Shown here: in pieces, positions 34,038 to 44,182 of the stretch
How positions within the stretch are numbered: the first letter of the stretch is position 1
Layout: each line of letters starts with the position of its first letter
Source: Clostridia bacterium
GTDB lineage: Bacteria > Bacillota > Clostridia > TANB77 > UBA1234
Length of the DNA: 44,463 nt
NCBI GenBank assembly: GCA_016291695.1
Contig: JAEEYG010000051.1
Location: forward strand, 1 to 44,463
Direction: 5' to 3'
The notes under the pieces: generated by a model
The model's database searches: none
What the model saw: only the letters and a program-made list of their open reading frames with translations
What the model was told of the DNA's origin: nothing
Translations under genes and position numbers: made by a program

Positions 34038-35801
34038 ATGACAGCTTTTGAACTTAGAAGAAAGTATATTGAATTTTTTAAAGAACATGGACATAAAGAA
34101 ATACCAAGTAGTCCAGTTGTACCAGAAAATGATCCAACTGTTTTATTTACAACTGCTGGTATGCATCCATTAGTACCATATTTACTTGGTGAACCTCATC
34201 CAGAAGGAAAAAGACTTACCGATTATCAAAAGTGTATTAGAACAGGTGATATCGAAGATGTTGGTGATAATAGTCACTTAACATTTTTTGAGATGCTTGG
34301 AAACTGGTCTTTAGGAGACTATTTTAAAGATGAATCAATTCATATGAGCTATGAGCTTCTAGATAAAGTACTTGGTTTTGATATGAATAAAATATCAGTT
34401 ACTTGCTTTGAAGGCGAGGGAGATATTCCTAGAGATGATGAAGCAGCTTCATATTGGGTAGATGCAGGTATCCCAAAAGAGAGAATTTACTTCCTTGGCA
34501 GAAAGCACAATTGGTGGGGACCAGCTGGTGAAACAGGTCCATGTGGCCCTGATACTGAGATTTTCTATGATACTGGTAAAGAACCTTGCTCACCAAATTG
34601 TGATCCATCATGCAGCTGTGGTAAGTACCTTGAAATATGGAACAACGTTTTTATGCAATACAACAAAACAAAAGAAGGAAAGTATGAGCCATTAAAGCAG
34701 AAGAACGTTGATACTGGAATGGGATTAGAAAGAGTTATTGGCTTATTAGAAGGTAAGAATTCAGTATATGAAACAGAATTATTTGAAGCAGAGATTAGTA
34801 AAATAAAAGAACTTTCAAAAGTATATAATGAACAAAGTGCTAGAATAATTGCTGACCATTTAAGAACATCTATTTTCATGATAATTGATGGAGTTCGTCC
34901 TTCAAATGTTGATCAAGGTTATATTTTAAGAAGACTTCTAAGAAGAGCTATTCGTCATATGAGAAAGATTGAGCTTGATGCAAACCTTGTTAATATTCTT
35001 GTTGAGACATTTATAGATAAAGCACTATATGAAATGTATCCAGAAACAACTAAAAATAAAGAAACAATAATCGAAGTTATTGTTCAAGAAAAAGATAAGT
35101 TCATTAAAACTCTTGAAAATGGTGAAAAAGAATTTAATAAAAATGCTCAAAAGGCAAAGGAAGAGGGAACTAATAAACTATCAGGTGAAGTTGTATTTAG
35201 ACTATATGATACATTTGGCTTTCCACCAGAAATGACGCTTGAGCTAGCTAACGAAAATGGTCTTACTTTTGATATGGAAGAATTCAACAAACTATTTAAA
35301 GAGCATCAAGATAAATCAAGAGCAGGCGCTGAGCAAAAGTTTAAGGGCGGACTTGCTGACCATAGTGAGCAAACTACAGCTTATCATACTGCTACTCACT
35401 TGCTTCATAAAGCACTTCAAATTGTTTTAGGACCACATGCTACTCAAAAAGGTTCAAACTTAACTGCAGAAAGACTTCGCTTTGACTTTGCAAATCCAGC
35501 AAAGCTTACACCTGAAGAACTTAAAAAGGTTGAAGACATTGTTAATGAACAGATTCAGAGAGATTTAAAAGTTACATGCGAAGAGATGAGCTTAGATGAG
35601 GCTAGAGAATCAGGAGCTACTGGCTTATTCGAGAACAAGTATGGTGAAAAAGTTAAAGTATACACAATCGGAGACTTTTCTAAAGAAATCTGCGGTGGAC
35701 CTCACGTTGAGCATACAGGCGATATGGGACACTTCAAGATTATAAAAGAAGAAGCAGTTTCTTCTGGTATTAGAAGAATTAAAGCTATTCTAGAAAAATA
35801 A
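34038..35801 (+). CDS. alaS: Compact alanyl-tRNA synthetase
   Basis: AlaRS charges tRNA-Ala. The class II catalytic half is complete (SSPVVPENDPTVLFTTAGM, WWGPAGETGPCGPDTEI, DTGMGLERV and the helical tRNA-binding part LRRLLRRAIRHMRK). The editing half keeps its zinc and catalytic motifs HTATH at 450-454 and CGGPHVEHTG from 552. Two parts of normal AlaRS are absent: the beta-barrel block containing TPFYAESGGQ before HTATH, and the whole C-Ala domain at the end. The total is 587 residues against about 870 usual. Short AlaRS forms of this size are known in some Firmicutes, so it is probably functional. AAAGGAG precedes the ATG; its own promoter is upstream. Whether a full-length copy exists elsewhere is unknown. 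Confidence 0.92.
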   Translation: MTAFELRRKYIEFFKEHGHKEIPSSPVVPENDPTVLFTTAGMHPLVPYLLGEPHPEGKRLTDYQKCIRTGDIEDVGDNSHLTFFEMLGNWSLGDYFKDESIHMSYELLDKVLGFDMNKISVTCFEGEGDIPRDDEAASYWVDAGIPKERIYFLGRKHNWWGPAGETGPCGPDTEIFYDTGKEPCSPNCDPSCSCGKYLEIWNNVFMQYNKTKEGKYEPLKQKNVDTGMGLERVIGLLEGKNSVYETELFEAEISKIKELSKVYNEQSARIIADHLRTSIFMIIDGVRPSNVDQGYILRRLLRRAIRHMRKIELDANLVNILVETFIDKALYEMYPETTKNKETIIEVIVQEKDKFIKTLENGEKEFNKNAQKAKEEGTNKLSGEVVFRLYDTFGFPPEMTLELANENGLTFDMEEFNKLFKEHQDKSRAGAEQKFKGGLADHSEQTTAYHTATHLLHKALQIVLGPHATQKGSNLTAERLRFDFANPAKLTPEELKKVEDIVNEQIQRDLKVTCEEMSLDEARESGATGLFENKYGEKVKVYTIGDFSKEICGGPHVEHTGDMGHFKIIKEEAVSSGIRRIKAILEK

Positions 35802-35885
35802 TGGTGATAAGATTCATAAGATAAATTTTCTATATATAGGCACTAAGGATAATACATAATTAACTGAAAGTAGGTAGTTTATTTT

Positions 35886-37484
35886 ATGAATGAAGAAAAA
35901 GAGCTTGAAATAAAAGAGGCGTATTCTACAGACGTTATTAAAACTAATAACGTCTATGAGAGTACGCCTATTTGTAAGCTTTTGATTGATATTCTTGATT
36001 CTGGAATTGAATTTGGCTTTATAGATAGACTAGAGCTTGATATAAAGCAAACAAAAGCAAAGTACAACGAGACAGATGAAACTTCAAAAGAGTTTGAAGA
36101 TAAACTTCAAGAAGCATCTTATGTTTTAATGTGTTTATATTTAAAAGATAATCAAATAGAAAAAGCAAAATCATTTTGTGAATCGTTTGATTCTAGAATG
36201 GAAGAATATATTTTTAATAGAATTCGCCCAAGCTATCCAGTGATAATTGAAAATGATAATTATTATTGTGCAATGCTAAAGGTTGAAATCGCTGAAAAGC
36301 GAAATATCAATGTTAATGATATAAAGTTTTGGGAAGGCATATATAATATTGAATACCCTGAATCAAATTATAGGCTTCCTGAGCAATGGCAGCCAGAAAT
36401 AAAAAGCTTAGTTGCCAAAGAAAATTCGTTTGTAGTTATGGCAAGGAATTTTAGCTTTGTTAAGACTTATAAGATTAGGTATGATGCTTCTAGTGACAGA
36501 TACAAGATGAATCTTTTTGATATTCAAAAGCTAAAGGAATATCTAATATACAAAAAGAATGTTCACAATATAAGAATTGCATTTGAAGAAGGAATTGAAG
36601 ATGTTATTTTTGATTTAGATATTAAGTGTAATTGCAAGTTTTTTGTTAAGTTGCCAACAACAGCTAGAAGAATTGGCGGTAGCTTATTTAATAACAATTC
36701 AAATATTGACGTTGTCGATATATCAGAAAGCAGAATAGAAAAAATTGAAGAAGGAACATTTGAGAATTCTTCTATCAGAATGATTAAGCTTCCTCAATGT
36801 TTATATAGTATTGGTAAGAATGCATTCCTAGGATGCAAATTCATGGAAAAGATTAATTTATCTAACACTTCAATAAAGTTTTTAAAGCAAGGATGTTTTA
36901 GAAAGTCTGGTATTAAGGATATTTCGTTTCCAAGTAGTTTAAGAGTAATTGAAGTTGAGGCATTTTCTGAATGCAAGAACTTAAAGTCATTAGATTTATC
37001 AAAAACTGAGCTTTCTTTACTTAATGCTGGGCTTATATCTGAATCTGGTTTATCTAAGATTAAACTTGGAGAAAATGTTAGAGGAATCGGATTTGATGTA
37101 TTTAGTGAATGTAATGGATTAAAGAAAGTGGATCTTTCTGCAACATCAGTTGAAAAGATAGGACCTTATGCTTTCTACAATGCAAATATACGTAAGATAA
37201 AGTTCCCAAATGAGCTTAAAGAAATTGATTATGAAGCCTTTAGTGGCTGTTATAATTTGGAAACTTTAGATTTATCTAAGACAAATATTGAAAGAATTGC
37301 TGGTTATGCATTCTATAATTCTGGTATTAAAAAGGTAAAGTTTCCTAAAACTCTTAAGTATTTAAGTGAAGATGCCTTTTATGGGTGTAAGAATCTTAAA
37401 AAGCTTGATTTGCAAGATACTATGGTTAAAAAATTATCAACCAATTCTTTTGGAAATTCTGGAATAAACGAGATAAAGTTTTAA
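35886..37484 (+). CDS. BspA-type leucine-rich-repeat protein
   Basis: The C-terminal half (about 255-532) is a row of 22-24-residue LRR_5 repeats such as IGKNAFLGCKFMEKINLS and IDYEAFSGCYNLETLDLS, the BspA/TpLRR type used for binding and adhesion. The N-terminal 250 residues are acidic and helical, rich in Glu and Lys, with no signal peptide or membrane helix, so unlike classical BspA proteins it is probably cytosolic, unless exported by another route. It has no anchor, and ends within a repeat before a strong terminator, yet the stop looks genuine. The gene starts 85 bases after alaS. Function unknown. Confidence 0.85.
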   Translation: MNEEKELEIKEAYSTDVIKTNNVYESTPICKLLIDILDSGIEFGFIDRLELDIKQTKAKYNETDETSKEFEDKLQEASYVLMCLYLKDNQIEKAKSFCESFDSRMEEYIFNRIRPSYPVIIENDNYYCAMLKVEIAEKRNINVNDIKFWEGIYNIEYPESNYRLPEQWQPEIKSLVAKENSFVVMARNFSFVKTYKIRYDASSDRYKMNLFDIQKLKEYLIYKKNVHNIRIAFEEGIEDVIFDLDIKCNCKFFVKLPTTARRIGGSLFNNNSNIDVVDISESRIEKIEEGTFENSSIRMIKLPQCLYSIGKNAFLGCKFMEKINLSNTSIKFLKQGCFRKSGIKDISFPSSLRVIEVEAFSECKNLKSLDLSKTELSLLNAGLISESGLSKIKLGENVRGIGFDVFSECNGLKKVDLSATSVEKIGPYAFYNANIRKIKFPNELKEIDYEAFSGCYNLETLDLSKTNIERIAGYAFYNSGIKKVKFPKTLKYLSEDAFYGCKNLKKLDLQDTMVKKLSTNSFGNSGINEIKF

Positions 37485-37516
37485 GCATAACTTTGTGATA
37501 CTTAACATAATTCTTT

Positions 37517-37553
37517 AAGAGATAACACTATATTTCAGTGTTATCTCTTTTTT
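37517..37553 (+). terminator. Rho-independent terminator after the LRR gene
   Basis: Perfect 13-bp stem AAGAGATAACACT/AGTGTTATCTCTT, a 7-base loop and a T run. Confidence 0.95.
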
Positions 37554-37642
37554 ATTACGACTTTATTAAAGAAATGCGAAAAAACATAGAAAATAATATA
37601 ATAAAATAGAGTGTTTTTATATAATTTATAGGAGAAATATAT

Positions 37643-39796
37643 ATGAAAAAAAGAATATGTATATTGATTACTAGTATCATAATAATTCTTTCAATAACAA
37701 GCTTAATCTCGTATGGTGTAACTATTAAAACTCAGGTAGTAAGTGTGGTAAATTCTGCAAGCGGCACTAAATATGGAGTGTCTGGGCAAAGCGGTGTAGT
37801 TATTGATCTATCTAAGACACAAGCTACTAACGTTACAATAACTTACTTTGGCTCTAGAGTAAGTAATGGTTCCTTGAGTGTTGTGTCTAATAGCAATTCC
37901 TCAGTAGCGACTGCTTCTAGCGGTTCAAATAGGATTACTGGCGTTAGTGTTGGCTCTACGACAATTACATATAGAGTTAGTGTTTCAGGAAAAGTTATTC
38001 TTTGGCCAGTTCATGTTACTGTAAAAAATGGTCCTAATAGTTCTGTCTCAACTCCTGCAACACAAAGTCCTACCCAAACAAGTAGTAGCCCTGCTACTAG
38101 TGCTTATAGATATGGACTTACAGGTACTAATAGTGTAACTATTGATTTAGCAAAATCATCAGATGCTTTTGTTCAAACTAATTATTTAGGTACTAAGGTA
38201 AATAATGATTCAATAGTAATGATATATTCTAATAGTAATCCTTTAGTTGCCTCTGCATTAGCTTATTCTAATAAAATTACTGGACTTAGCGTCGGTACAA
38301 CTACGATTACTTTTAGATATTATGTTTCTGGCAAAACAATACTTTGGCCTGTTTCTGTTACAGTTGTAGATAATTCGATTGTTGATACTCCAACGCCTAT
38401 TCCAACAGCAGTTCCTACTCCTGTACCGACGCCGGAAGCGACATTAGTTCCAACAGCAGCTCCAACTAAAACACCAATAATAAGACCAGCAGGAACTGGG
38501 ACAAGGTCAACACCAAGACCGACAGCTACTGTACTAAGAACAGATACCAATGTTCCAGCTAGAACACAAACAGCAAGACCAGTTGGAACAGGAACAAGGT
38601 CAACACCTAGACCAACAGCAACTATACTAAGAACAGTTGCTAATGCACCAACTAGAACATCAACATTAAGGCCAGCTGGAACTGGTACGAGGTCAACACC
38701 TAGACCAACAGCAACTATACTAAGAACAAATACTACTGCTCCAGTTAGAACACAAGCAGCAAGACCAGTTGGAACGGGAACAAGGTCAACACCAAGACCA
38801 ATTGCTACTCCTGCCGTTAGACATACATTACAAATACAACCTTCGTTAATTAATTTAAAAGTAGGAGAATCAACATCTAATTTTTCAGTTAGATATGATG
38901 GCACGATTGTAAATAAAGATTTTTGTTCATATACAACAAAAAATGAAAACATTACATATACGTCTGGTTCAACAATTCATGGCCGAGGCAGAGGAGTAAC
39001 TTCGATTACTGTATCTTATCTAGGAACTAGTCAAAAAATACTTGTTGTAGTTTCAGAGAATAAGGCTACAAATTTACCAAGCTATTCTAATACACCAAGA
39101 CCAACTGTGCCTCCAAGAGTGACAAATACACCAAGACCAACTGCTTCTTCTGTACCAACTAGCACTCCTATTTCATTTGATCGTCTTCAGATGAATTTAG
39201 GTGATGTTTACATAGAAGTGGGGGAAACTATTAATTTAATTGATAAAATTTCATTTACGTATGGTGGAAAGACTTTAGATAGATCGTCTTATACGGTGTC
39301 TTTAACTCCAAATTCATTTAAAGATGGGAAAGTCAGTGTAGCAGGTAATACAATAACGGGGAGAAGTAATGGTTATTCTTATTTTGATGAGATATTATAT
39401 AATGGCGTAAAATATAGACTCTTTGGGTATGGTGTAAGAGTATGCGATGGTCACAGTTTCTATCGTGTTCGTGAAGGAGAGAATCAATTTCAATGTAGTA
39501 AATGCTTCTGCAAATTCACAGATGATTCGGCTAGGGATATTAATTATACTATAGATTCTGAATATCCTGACGTGTGTCATGATGTTGATACACAAACAAG
39601 CAAAGGTCTTGCTAAGTCGAGATTTCATCATGACTATACTACATTTTCACGTGTCGATGCGCAAGGTGATTGGGGATGTAATTACTATATGAAATGTATA
39701 TGCGGTGCTGAAGAAAGTAGATATGCTGCACATATCCCTAGTGTAGCAGTTAACGGTAAATGTCAATATTGTGGAACTATCATTTCTTCTAATTAG
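37643..39796 (+). CDS. Secreted Ig-like protein with Thr/Pro repeats and Cys-rich end
   Basis: A signal peptide (about residues 1-26) leads into two similar beta-rich units (about 30-125 and 155-245) resembling bacterial Ig-like (Big_2) folds: ITGVSVGSTTITYRVSVSGK in the first, ITGLSVGTTTITFRYYVSGK in the second. A Thr/Pro/Arg linker with 31-residue tandem repeats follows, then a third Ig-like part (ITVSYLGTSQKILVVV) and a fourth. The last 120 residues carry Cys pairs (CSKC, CIC, CQYC) and His that may bind a metal. There is no LPXTG or SLH anchor. It is 717 residues, with AGGAG before the ATG. Likely an extracellular or wall-associated protein of unknown role. Confidence 0.85.
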   Translation: MKKRICILITSIIIILSITSLISYGVTIKTQVVSVVNSASGTKYGVSGQSGVVIDLSKTQATNVTITYFGSRVSNGSLSVVSNSNSSVATASSGSNRITGVSVGSTTITYRVSVSGKVILWPVHVTVKNGPNSSVSTPATQSPTQTSSSPATSAYRYGLTGTNSVTIDLAKSSDAFVQTNYLGTKVNNDSIVMIYSNSNPLVASALAYSNKITGLSVGTTTITFRYYVSGKTILWPVSVTVVDNSIVDTPTPIPTAVPTPVPTPEATLVPTAAPTKTPIIRPAGTGTRSTPRPTATVLRTDTNVPARTQTARPVGTGTRSTPRPTATILRTVANAPTRTSTLRPAGTGTRSTPRPTATILRTNTTAPVRTQAARPVGTGTRSTPRPIATPAVRHTLQIQPSLINLKVGESTSNFSVRYDGTIVNKDFCSYTTKNENITYTSGSTIHGRGRGVTSITVSYLGTSQKILVVVSENKATNLPSYSNTPRPTVPPRVTNTPRPTASSVPTSTPISFDRLQMNLGDVYIEVGETINLIDKISFTYGGKTLDRSSYTVSLTPNSFKDGKVSVAGNTITGRSNGYSYFDEILYNGVKYRLFGYGVRVCDGHSFYRVREGENQFQCSKCFCKFTDDSARDINYTIDSEYPDVCHDVDTQTSKGLAKSRFHHDYTTFSRVDAQGDWGCNYYMKCICGAEESRYAAHIPSVAVNGKCQYCGTIISSN
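38483..38815 (+). repeat. 93-bp tandem repeats in the Ig-like protein gene
   Basis: Copies start at 38483, 38576, 38669 and 38762 (the last partial), each encoding RP(A/V)GTGTRSTPRPTAT plus a variable half. The DNA differs mainly at third positions and in the variable half, so the repeats are under coding constraint; not a CRISPR array. Confidence 0.93.
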
Positions 39797-39821
39797 AGAT
39801 TAATTATAAATTGTGAGTTTT

Positions 39822-39876
39822 AGGCATTCCTTTTTGGACATTAATTATGTGTGCAAAAATAAGGGATGCCTTTTTT
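39822..39876 (+). terminator. Terminator after the Ig-like gene
   Basis: AGGCATTCC (39822-39830) pairs with GGGATGCCT (39863-39871) across a 32-base loop that can add A-T pairs, followed by a T run. Confidence 0.8.
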
Positions 39877-39889
39877 CGATTGTAAATTC

Positions 39890-39918
39890 TTGCATAATGT
39901 TTTTTCTAGTAGTAAAAT
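39890..39918 (+). promoter_or_regulatory. Promoter of gapA
   Basis: TTGCAT (39890-39895), a 17-base spacer and TAAAAT (39913-39918), 34 bases before the ATG. The -35 is weak. Confidence 0.55.
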
Positions 39919-39940
39919 TTTACTTGAAATAAAAAATTAG

Positions 39941-40954
<1,014 letters not shown>

Positions 40955-41096
40955 ACATATTAAGTAAACATAATTGTACATTTGCTACAAGATAACATAA
41001 TCTGAATTGCATATATATTTTGACTTATAAATAATGCTCATATCTAGGTTTTGATTGATACATTATTTTATAAAAGTAACATAAGATTGAATGCGA

Positions 41097-41130
41097 AAAA
41101 GGCTGGAAATTTTGAAATTTCCGGCCTTTT
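41097..41130 (+). terminator. Terminator after gapA
   Basis: A 16-bp stem (41097-41112 with 41115-41130, one G-U pair) with almost no loop. A-rich on the left and T-rich on the right, it could act in both directions. Confidence 0.85.
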
Positions 41131-41134
41131 AAAA

Positions 41135-41163
41135 TTGAAAAATAATACAAATTATAGTAGTAT
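41135..41163 (+). promoter_or_regulatory. Candidate promoter of tpiA
   Basis: TTGAAA (41135-41140), a 17-base spacer and TAGTAT (41158-41163), just after the gapA terminator. Confidence 0.45.
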
Positions 41164-41222
41164 ATATGTGATGTAAACTCTCTAAAATGAGCTAGTTATA
41201 ACAAAAGAAAGAAGGATAAATA

Positions 41223-41975
41223 GTGAGAAAAAAAATAATAGCTGGAAACTGGAAAATGTATCATAATCCTACTGATACTATGTCATTTTTTGAAAAGTTT
41301 AAGGATATGGTTGCAGGGAGCAATCACGAGATAGTTATTTGTGTTCCTTATATAGATGTTAGTGCTGCGCTTGAAGCCACTAAAGGAACAAATATTAAAA
41401 TAGGTGCACAGAATTTGAACCACGAAAAGGCAGGTGCACTTACAGGTGACGTTTCATGTAAGATGCTTGAAGATATAGGCGTTGAGTATTCAATTATTGG
41501 TCACTCAGAAAGAAGACAATATCATCACGAAACAGATGATTTCATTAATTTAAAGATAAAAGCCGCATTTGACCATGAGATTATTCCAATTCTTTGTGTT
41601 GGCGAGTCTTTGTTAGAAAGAGAAAAGGGAATTGCTAAGTACAAGATTTGCACGCAAATAGTTATGGACCTAGATGGACTTACAACTGAGCAGGCAAAGC
41701 AAGTTGTAGTTGCTTATGAACCTGTATGGGCTATCGGAACTGGCAAAACAGCTTCTGCACAAGATGCAGAAGAAGCATGCAAATGGATTAGAGAAGAAAT
41801 TCGCACTTTATATGGTGATGAAGTTGCAGATGCTGTAGCAATTCTTTATGGTGGAAGTGTTAAACCAGAGAACGCAAAAGCAATCTTCAACATGCCAAAC
41901 ATTGATGGTGGATTAGTTGGTGGTGCATCACTTGATCCAGACAGTTTTTCAAAGATTGTAAATTGGGACAGATGA
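41223..41975 (+). CDS. tpiA: Triosephosphate isomerase TpiA
   Basis: TpiA interconverts dihydroxyacetone phosphate and glyceraldehyde 3-phosphate. Catalytic residues are Asn9 and Lys11 in GNWKMY, His94 in IIGHSERR and Glu166 in AYEPVWAIGTG. The flexible-loop and phosphate motifs (LYGGSVKPEN, GGLVGGASL) are intact. The length is 250 residues. It starts with GTG, five bases after AAGAAGGAT; no better ATG lies near. In many Firmicutes pgk precedes tpiA; here tpiA comes first and a membrane protein gene separates the two. Confidence 0.98.
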   Translation: MRKKIIAGNWKMYHNPTDTMSFFEKFKDMVAGSNHEIVICVPYIDVSAALEATKGTNIKIGAQNLNHEKAGALTGDVSCKMLEDIGVEYSIIGHSERRQYHHETDDFINLKIKAAFDHEIIPILCVGESLLEREKGIAKYKICTQIVMDLDGLTTEQAKQVVVAYEPVWAIGTGKTASAQDAEEACKWIREEIRTLYGDEVADAVAILYGGSVKPENAKAIFNMPNIDGGLVGGASLDPDSFSKIVNWDR

Positions 41976-41982
41976 TTTCTTA

Positions 41983-42003
41983 ATGTTGGCATTCTGCCAA
42001 CAT
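41983..42003 (+). other. Hairpin without T run after tpiA
   Basis: Perfect 9-bp stem ATGTTGGCA/TGCCAACAT with a 3-base loop, 8 bases past the tpiA stop. No T run follows, so it is more likely an mRNA-processing or stability element than a terminator. Confidence 0.6.
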
Positions 42004-42037
42004 AATAAGATACCTGTTGTACAAAGGAGAATAAACT

Positions 42038-42892
42038 ATGCCTATTCCAACCGTAAATAATAATGAAATATTAGTTCCAGTTGAACCTATGGCAGAGACG
42101 ATACTAAAAAACATTTCTACTGTTATTTTTGTGATTAGTATAATGCTAATTCTAGTTTATATTGTGAAGTATATACTATACAAAAAGAACGCAAGTCAAA
42201 GTTATAGCGATGATTCTGAAAAAGAAGCGCAAAATACTCACAGATTTAAAAAACCTGGTATTGGATTAGTAGTTGTTGCACTTATTCTTTTGGCGGCAGT
42301 TTATATTACGCCAATGCTGTTTACAAAGCCTATAATTTATATTTATCCAAAGGAAGAAACAGAGCTTTCTGTTACTCTTGGTTATCCTGAAAAAATCTCA
42401 TGTTCGTATCCTAATTACTTTGAACATGATGGATGGAATGTTAAAGCATTCCCAAATGGTGACTTGATAGATTTAAATTCAGGAAGAAAACTATATAGTT
42501 TGTATTGGGAGGGAAAGTTTAACAAGATAGATAGTAGCACCAATGTAGGTTTCTGTGTTAAAGGTGAAGATTCTGCTAAGTTTTTAGAAGAGAAGCTTGA
42601 TTTGTTAGGATTAAATTATAAAGAAGCTGAAGAGTTTATAGTATATTGGCTTCCAAAATTAGAAGCAAATAAGTACAACTATATAAGATTTGTAACAACT
42701 GATGAGTTTAATGAGTATATGCCATTGAATATAAGTGATAAATATGGAAATGAGGTTGTACCAGATACACTTATTAGAATACTTATGGTCTATAAACCAT
42801 TAAGTTACCAAATAGACGTTGAAGAGCAGATTATAAATTCTCAACAAAGGCAAGGATTTACGGTAGTTGAGTGGGGAGGAACAAAGATATAA
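42038..42892 (+). CDS. Membrane protein of unknown function, between tpiA and pgk
   Basis: Two membrane helices (about residues 24-48 and 74-95) are followed by an outer domain starting KPIIYIYPKEETELSV. The domain has blocks I have the impression of seeing in many clostridial proteins without assigned function: YWEGKF, GFCVKGEDSAKFLEE, EFIVYWLPKLEANKYNYI, DTLIRILMVYKPL. There is no enzyme motif I can name. The 284-residue gene has AAAGGAG before ATG 42038, and lies inside a glycolysis block with the same orientation, so it may be co-transcribed by chance or be linked to energy state. A hairpin (42920-42936) lies between it and pgk. Confidence 0.82.
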   Translation: MPIPTVNNNEILVPVEPMAETILKNISTVIFVISIMLILVYIVKYILYKKNASQSYSDDSEKEAQNTHRFKKPGIGLVVVALILLAAVYITPMLFTKPIIYIYPKEETELSVTLGYPEKISCSYPNYFEHDGWNVKAFPNGDLIDLNSGRKLYSLYWEGKFNKIDSSTNVGFCVKGEDSAKFLEEKLDLLGLNYKEAEEFIVYWLPKLEANKYNYIRFVTTDEFNEYMPLNISDKYGNEVVPDTLIRILMVYKPLSYQIDVEEQIINSQQRQGFTVVEWGGTKI

Positions 42893-42919
42893 TTCGTAGC
42901 GCACATCATTGCTGTCCAT

Positions 42920-42936
42920 AGAGACCAATGGTCTCT
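42920..42936 (+). other. Small hairpin upstream of pgk
   Basis: AGAGACC (42920-42926) pairs with GGTCTCT (42930-42936) around three bases, without a T run; it lies 40 bases before the pgk ATG in the leader. Confidence 0.5.
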
Positions 42937-42976
42937 TCTACACTAAGTATAGTAATAAAAAGGAGGAAACATATTA

Positions 42977-44161
42977 ATGAAAAAATCAGTTGAAGATTTA
43001 GAGGTATCAGGAAAAAGAGTATTAGTCAGATGTGATTTCAACGTTCCACAAGATGATGAAGGAAACATTACTGATGACAGAAGAATTAGAGAAGCACTTA
43101 AAACAATAAAGTATTTATTAGACAATAAAGCTAAAGTTATCCTATGTTCACATTTGGGAAGGCCAAAGGGTGAAGTAAATCCTAAATATTCTTTAAAACC
43201 AGTAGCTCAAAGATTATCAGAGCTTTTAGGTATGGAAGTAAAAATAGCTGAAGATGTGGTTGGACAATCTGCTCATGCACTAGCCGATGCATTGCAAGAT
43301 GGTGAAGCTATGCTAATCGAAAATGTAAGATATGATGCTAGAGAAGAAAAGAATGACCCAGAGTTTTCAAAAGAACTTGCTTCACTTGCAGAACTATATG
43401 TTAATGATGCTTTTGGAACAGCACATAGAGCACATAGTTCAACAGCTGGTGTTGCAGATTACCTGCCTTCTGCAGTTGGTTACTTAATTAAAAAAGAAAT
43501 AGACGTTATGGGTAAGGCTTTAGAAAACCCAGAAAGACCATTTGTTGCAATTCTAGGTGGCAAAAAGGTATCTGACAAAATTTCAGTTATTGAAAACTTA
43601 ATAGATAAAGTTGATAGCCTAATAATTGGTGGAGGAATGTCATACACATTCTTTAAGGCACAAGGCAAAGAAATTGGAACATCAATTTGTGAACTTGATA
43701 AAGTTGATTTAGCAAAAGAGCTTTTGGCTAAGGCTGAAGCTAAAGGAGTAAGACTTGTTCTTCCAATTGATAACGTTGTAGTGCAAGAATTCTCAAATGA
43801 TGCTCCTTCACAAGTCGTTTCTTCTGATGCAATTCCAGAAGGCTGGCAAGGCGTTGATGTTGGTCCAAAGACTGTTGAGCTATATAGAGAAGTGTTAAAA
43901 GATGCAAAGACTGTTGTTTGGAACGGACCAGTTGGAGTTTTTGAATTTGATAATTTTGCTAAAGGAACTAATGAAGTAGCAAAAATATTATCTGAGCTTG
44001 ATGGCGCAACAACAATCATCGGCGGTGGCGATAGCGCGGCAGCCATTGAAAAAGGCGGATATGCAGATAAGATGACACATATTTCAACCGGTGGTGGCGC
44101 ATCACTAGAATTCTTAGAAGGAAAAGTATTGCCTGGTATAGATTGTATACAAGACGTATAG
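42977..44161 (+). CDS. pgk: Phosphoglycerate kinase Pgk
   Basis: Pgk makes ATP from 1,3-bisphosphoglycerate. The N-domain start [17 protein letters not shown], the substrate-binding SHLGRPKG and [13 protein letters not shown], and the nucleotide-side [13 protein letters not shown] and [13 protein letters not shown] are all present, followed by the C-terminal [11 protein letters not shown] and [15 protein letters not shown]. The length of 394 residues is normal. AAGGAGG lies 10 bases before the ATG. It is 21 bases before gpmI, so the two are probably in one operon. Confidence 0.98.
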   Translation: MKKSVEDLEVSGKRVLVRCDFNVPQDDEGNITDDRRIREALKTIKYLLDNKAKVILCSHLGRPKGEVNPKYSLKPVAQRLSELLGMEVKIAEDVVGQSAHALADALQDGEAMLIENVRYDAREEKNDPEFSKELASLAELYVNDAFGTAHRAHSSTAGVADYLPSAVGYLIKKEIDVMGKALENPERPFVAILGGKKVSDKISVIENLIDKVDSLIIGGGMSYTFFKAQGKEIGTSICELDKVDLAKELLAKAEAKGVRLVLPIDNVVVQEFSNDAPSQVVSSDAIPEGWQGVDVGPKTVELYREVLKDAKTVVWNGPVGVFEFDNFAKGTNEVAKILSELDGATTIIGGGDSAAAIEKGGYADKMTHISTGGGASLEFLEGKVLPGIDCIQDV

Positions 44162-44182
44162 AATTAAAGAAAGGGAGAGAAT

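Noticed and set aside
33401-34041. Short reading frames on both strands in the gap before alaS (33401-33694 minus, 33781-34041 plus)
   Set aside because: They resemble each other only because they lie on the two arms of the palindrome; no ribosome sites, and one overlaps the SLH gene.
38483-38815. CRISPR array
   Set aside because: The 93-bp units are direct tandem coding repeats without spacer-repeat alternation, and there are no cas genes.
38320-38952. 210-residue minus-strand reading frame opposite the Thr/Pro repeats
   Set aside because: Shadow of the 93-bp repeats; the plus strand has signal peptide, ribosome site and domain structure.
43480-44046. 188-residue minus-strand frame inside pgk
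   Set aside because: Antisense shadow of a well-conserved, highly expressed gene.
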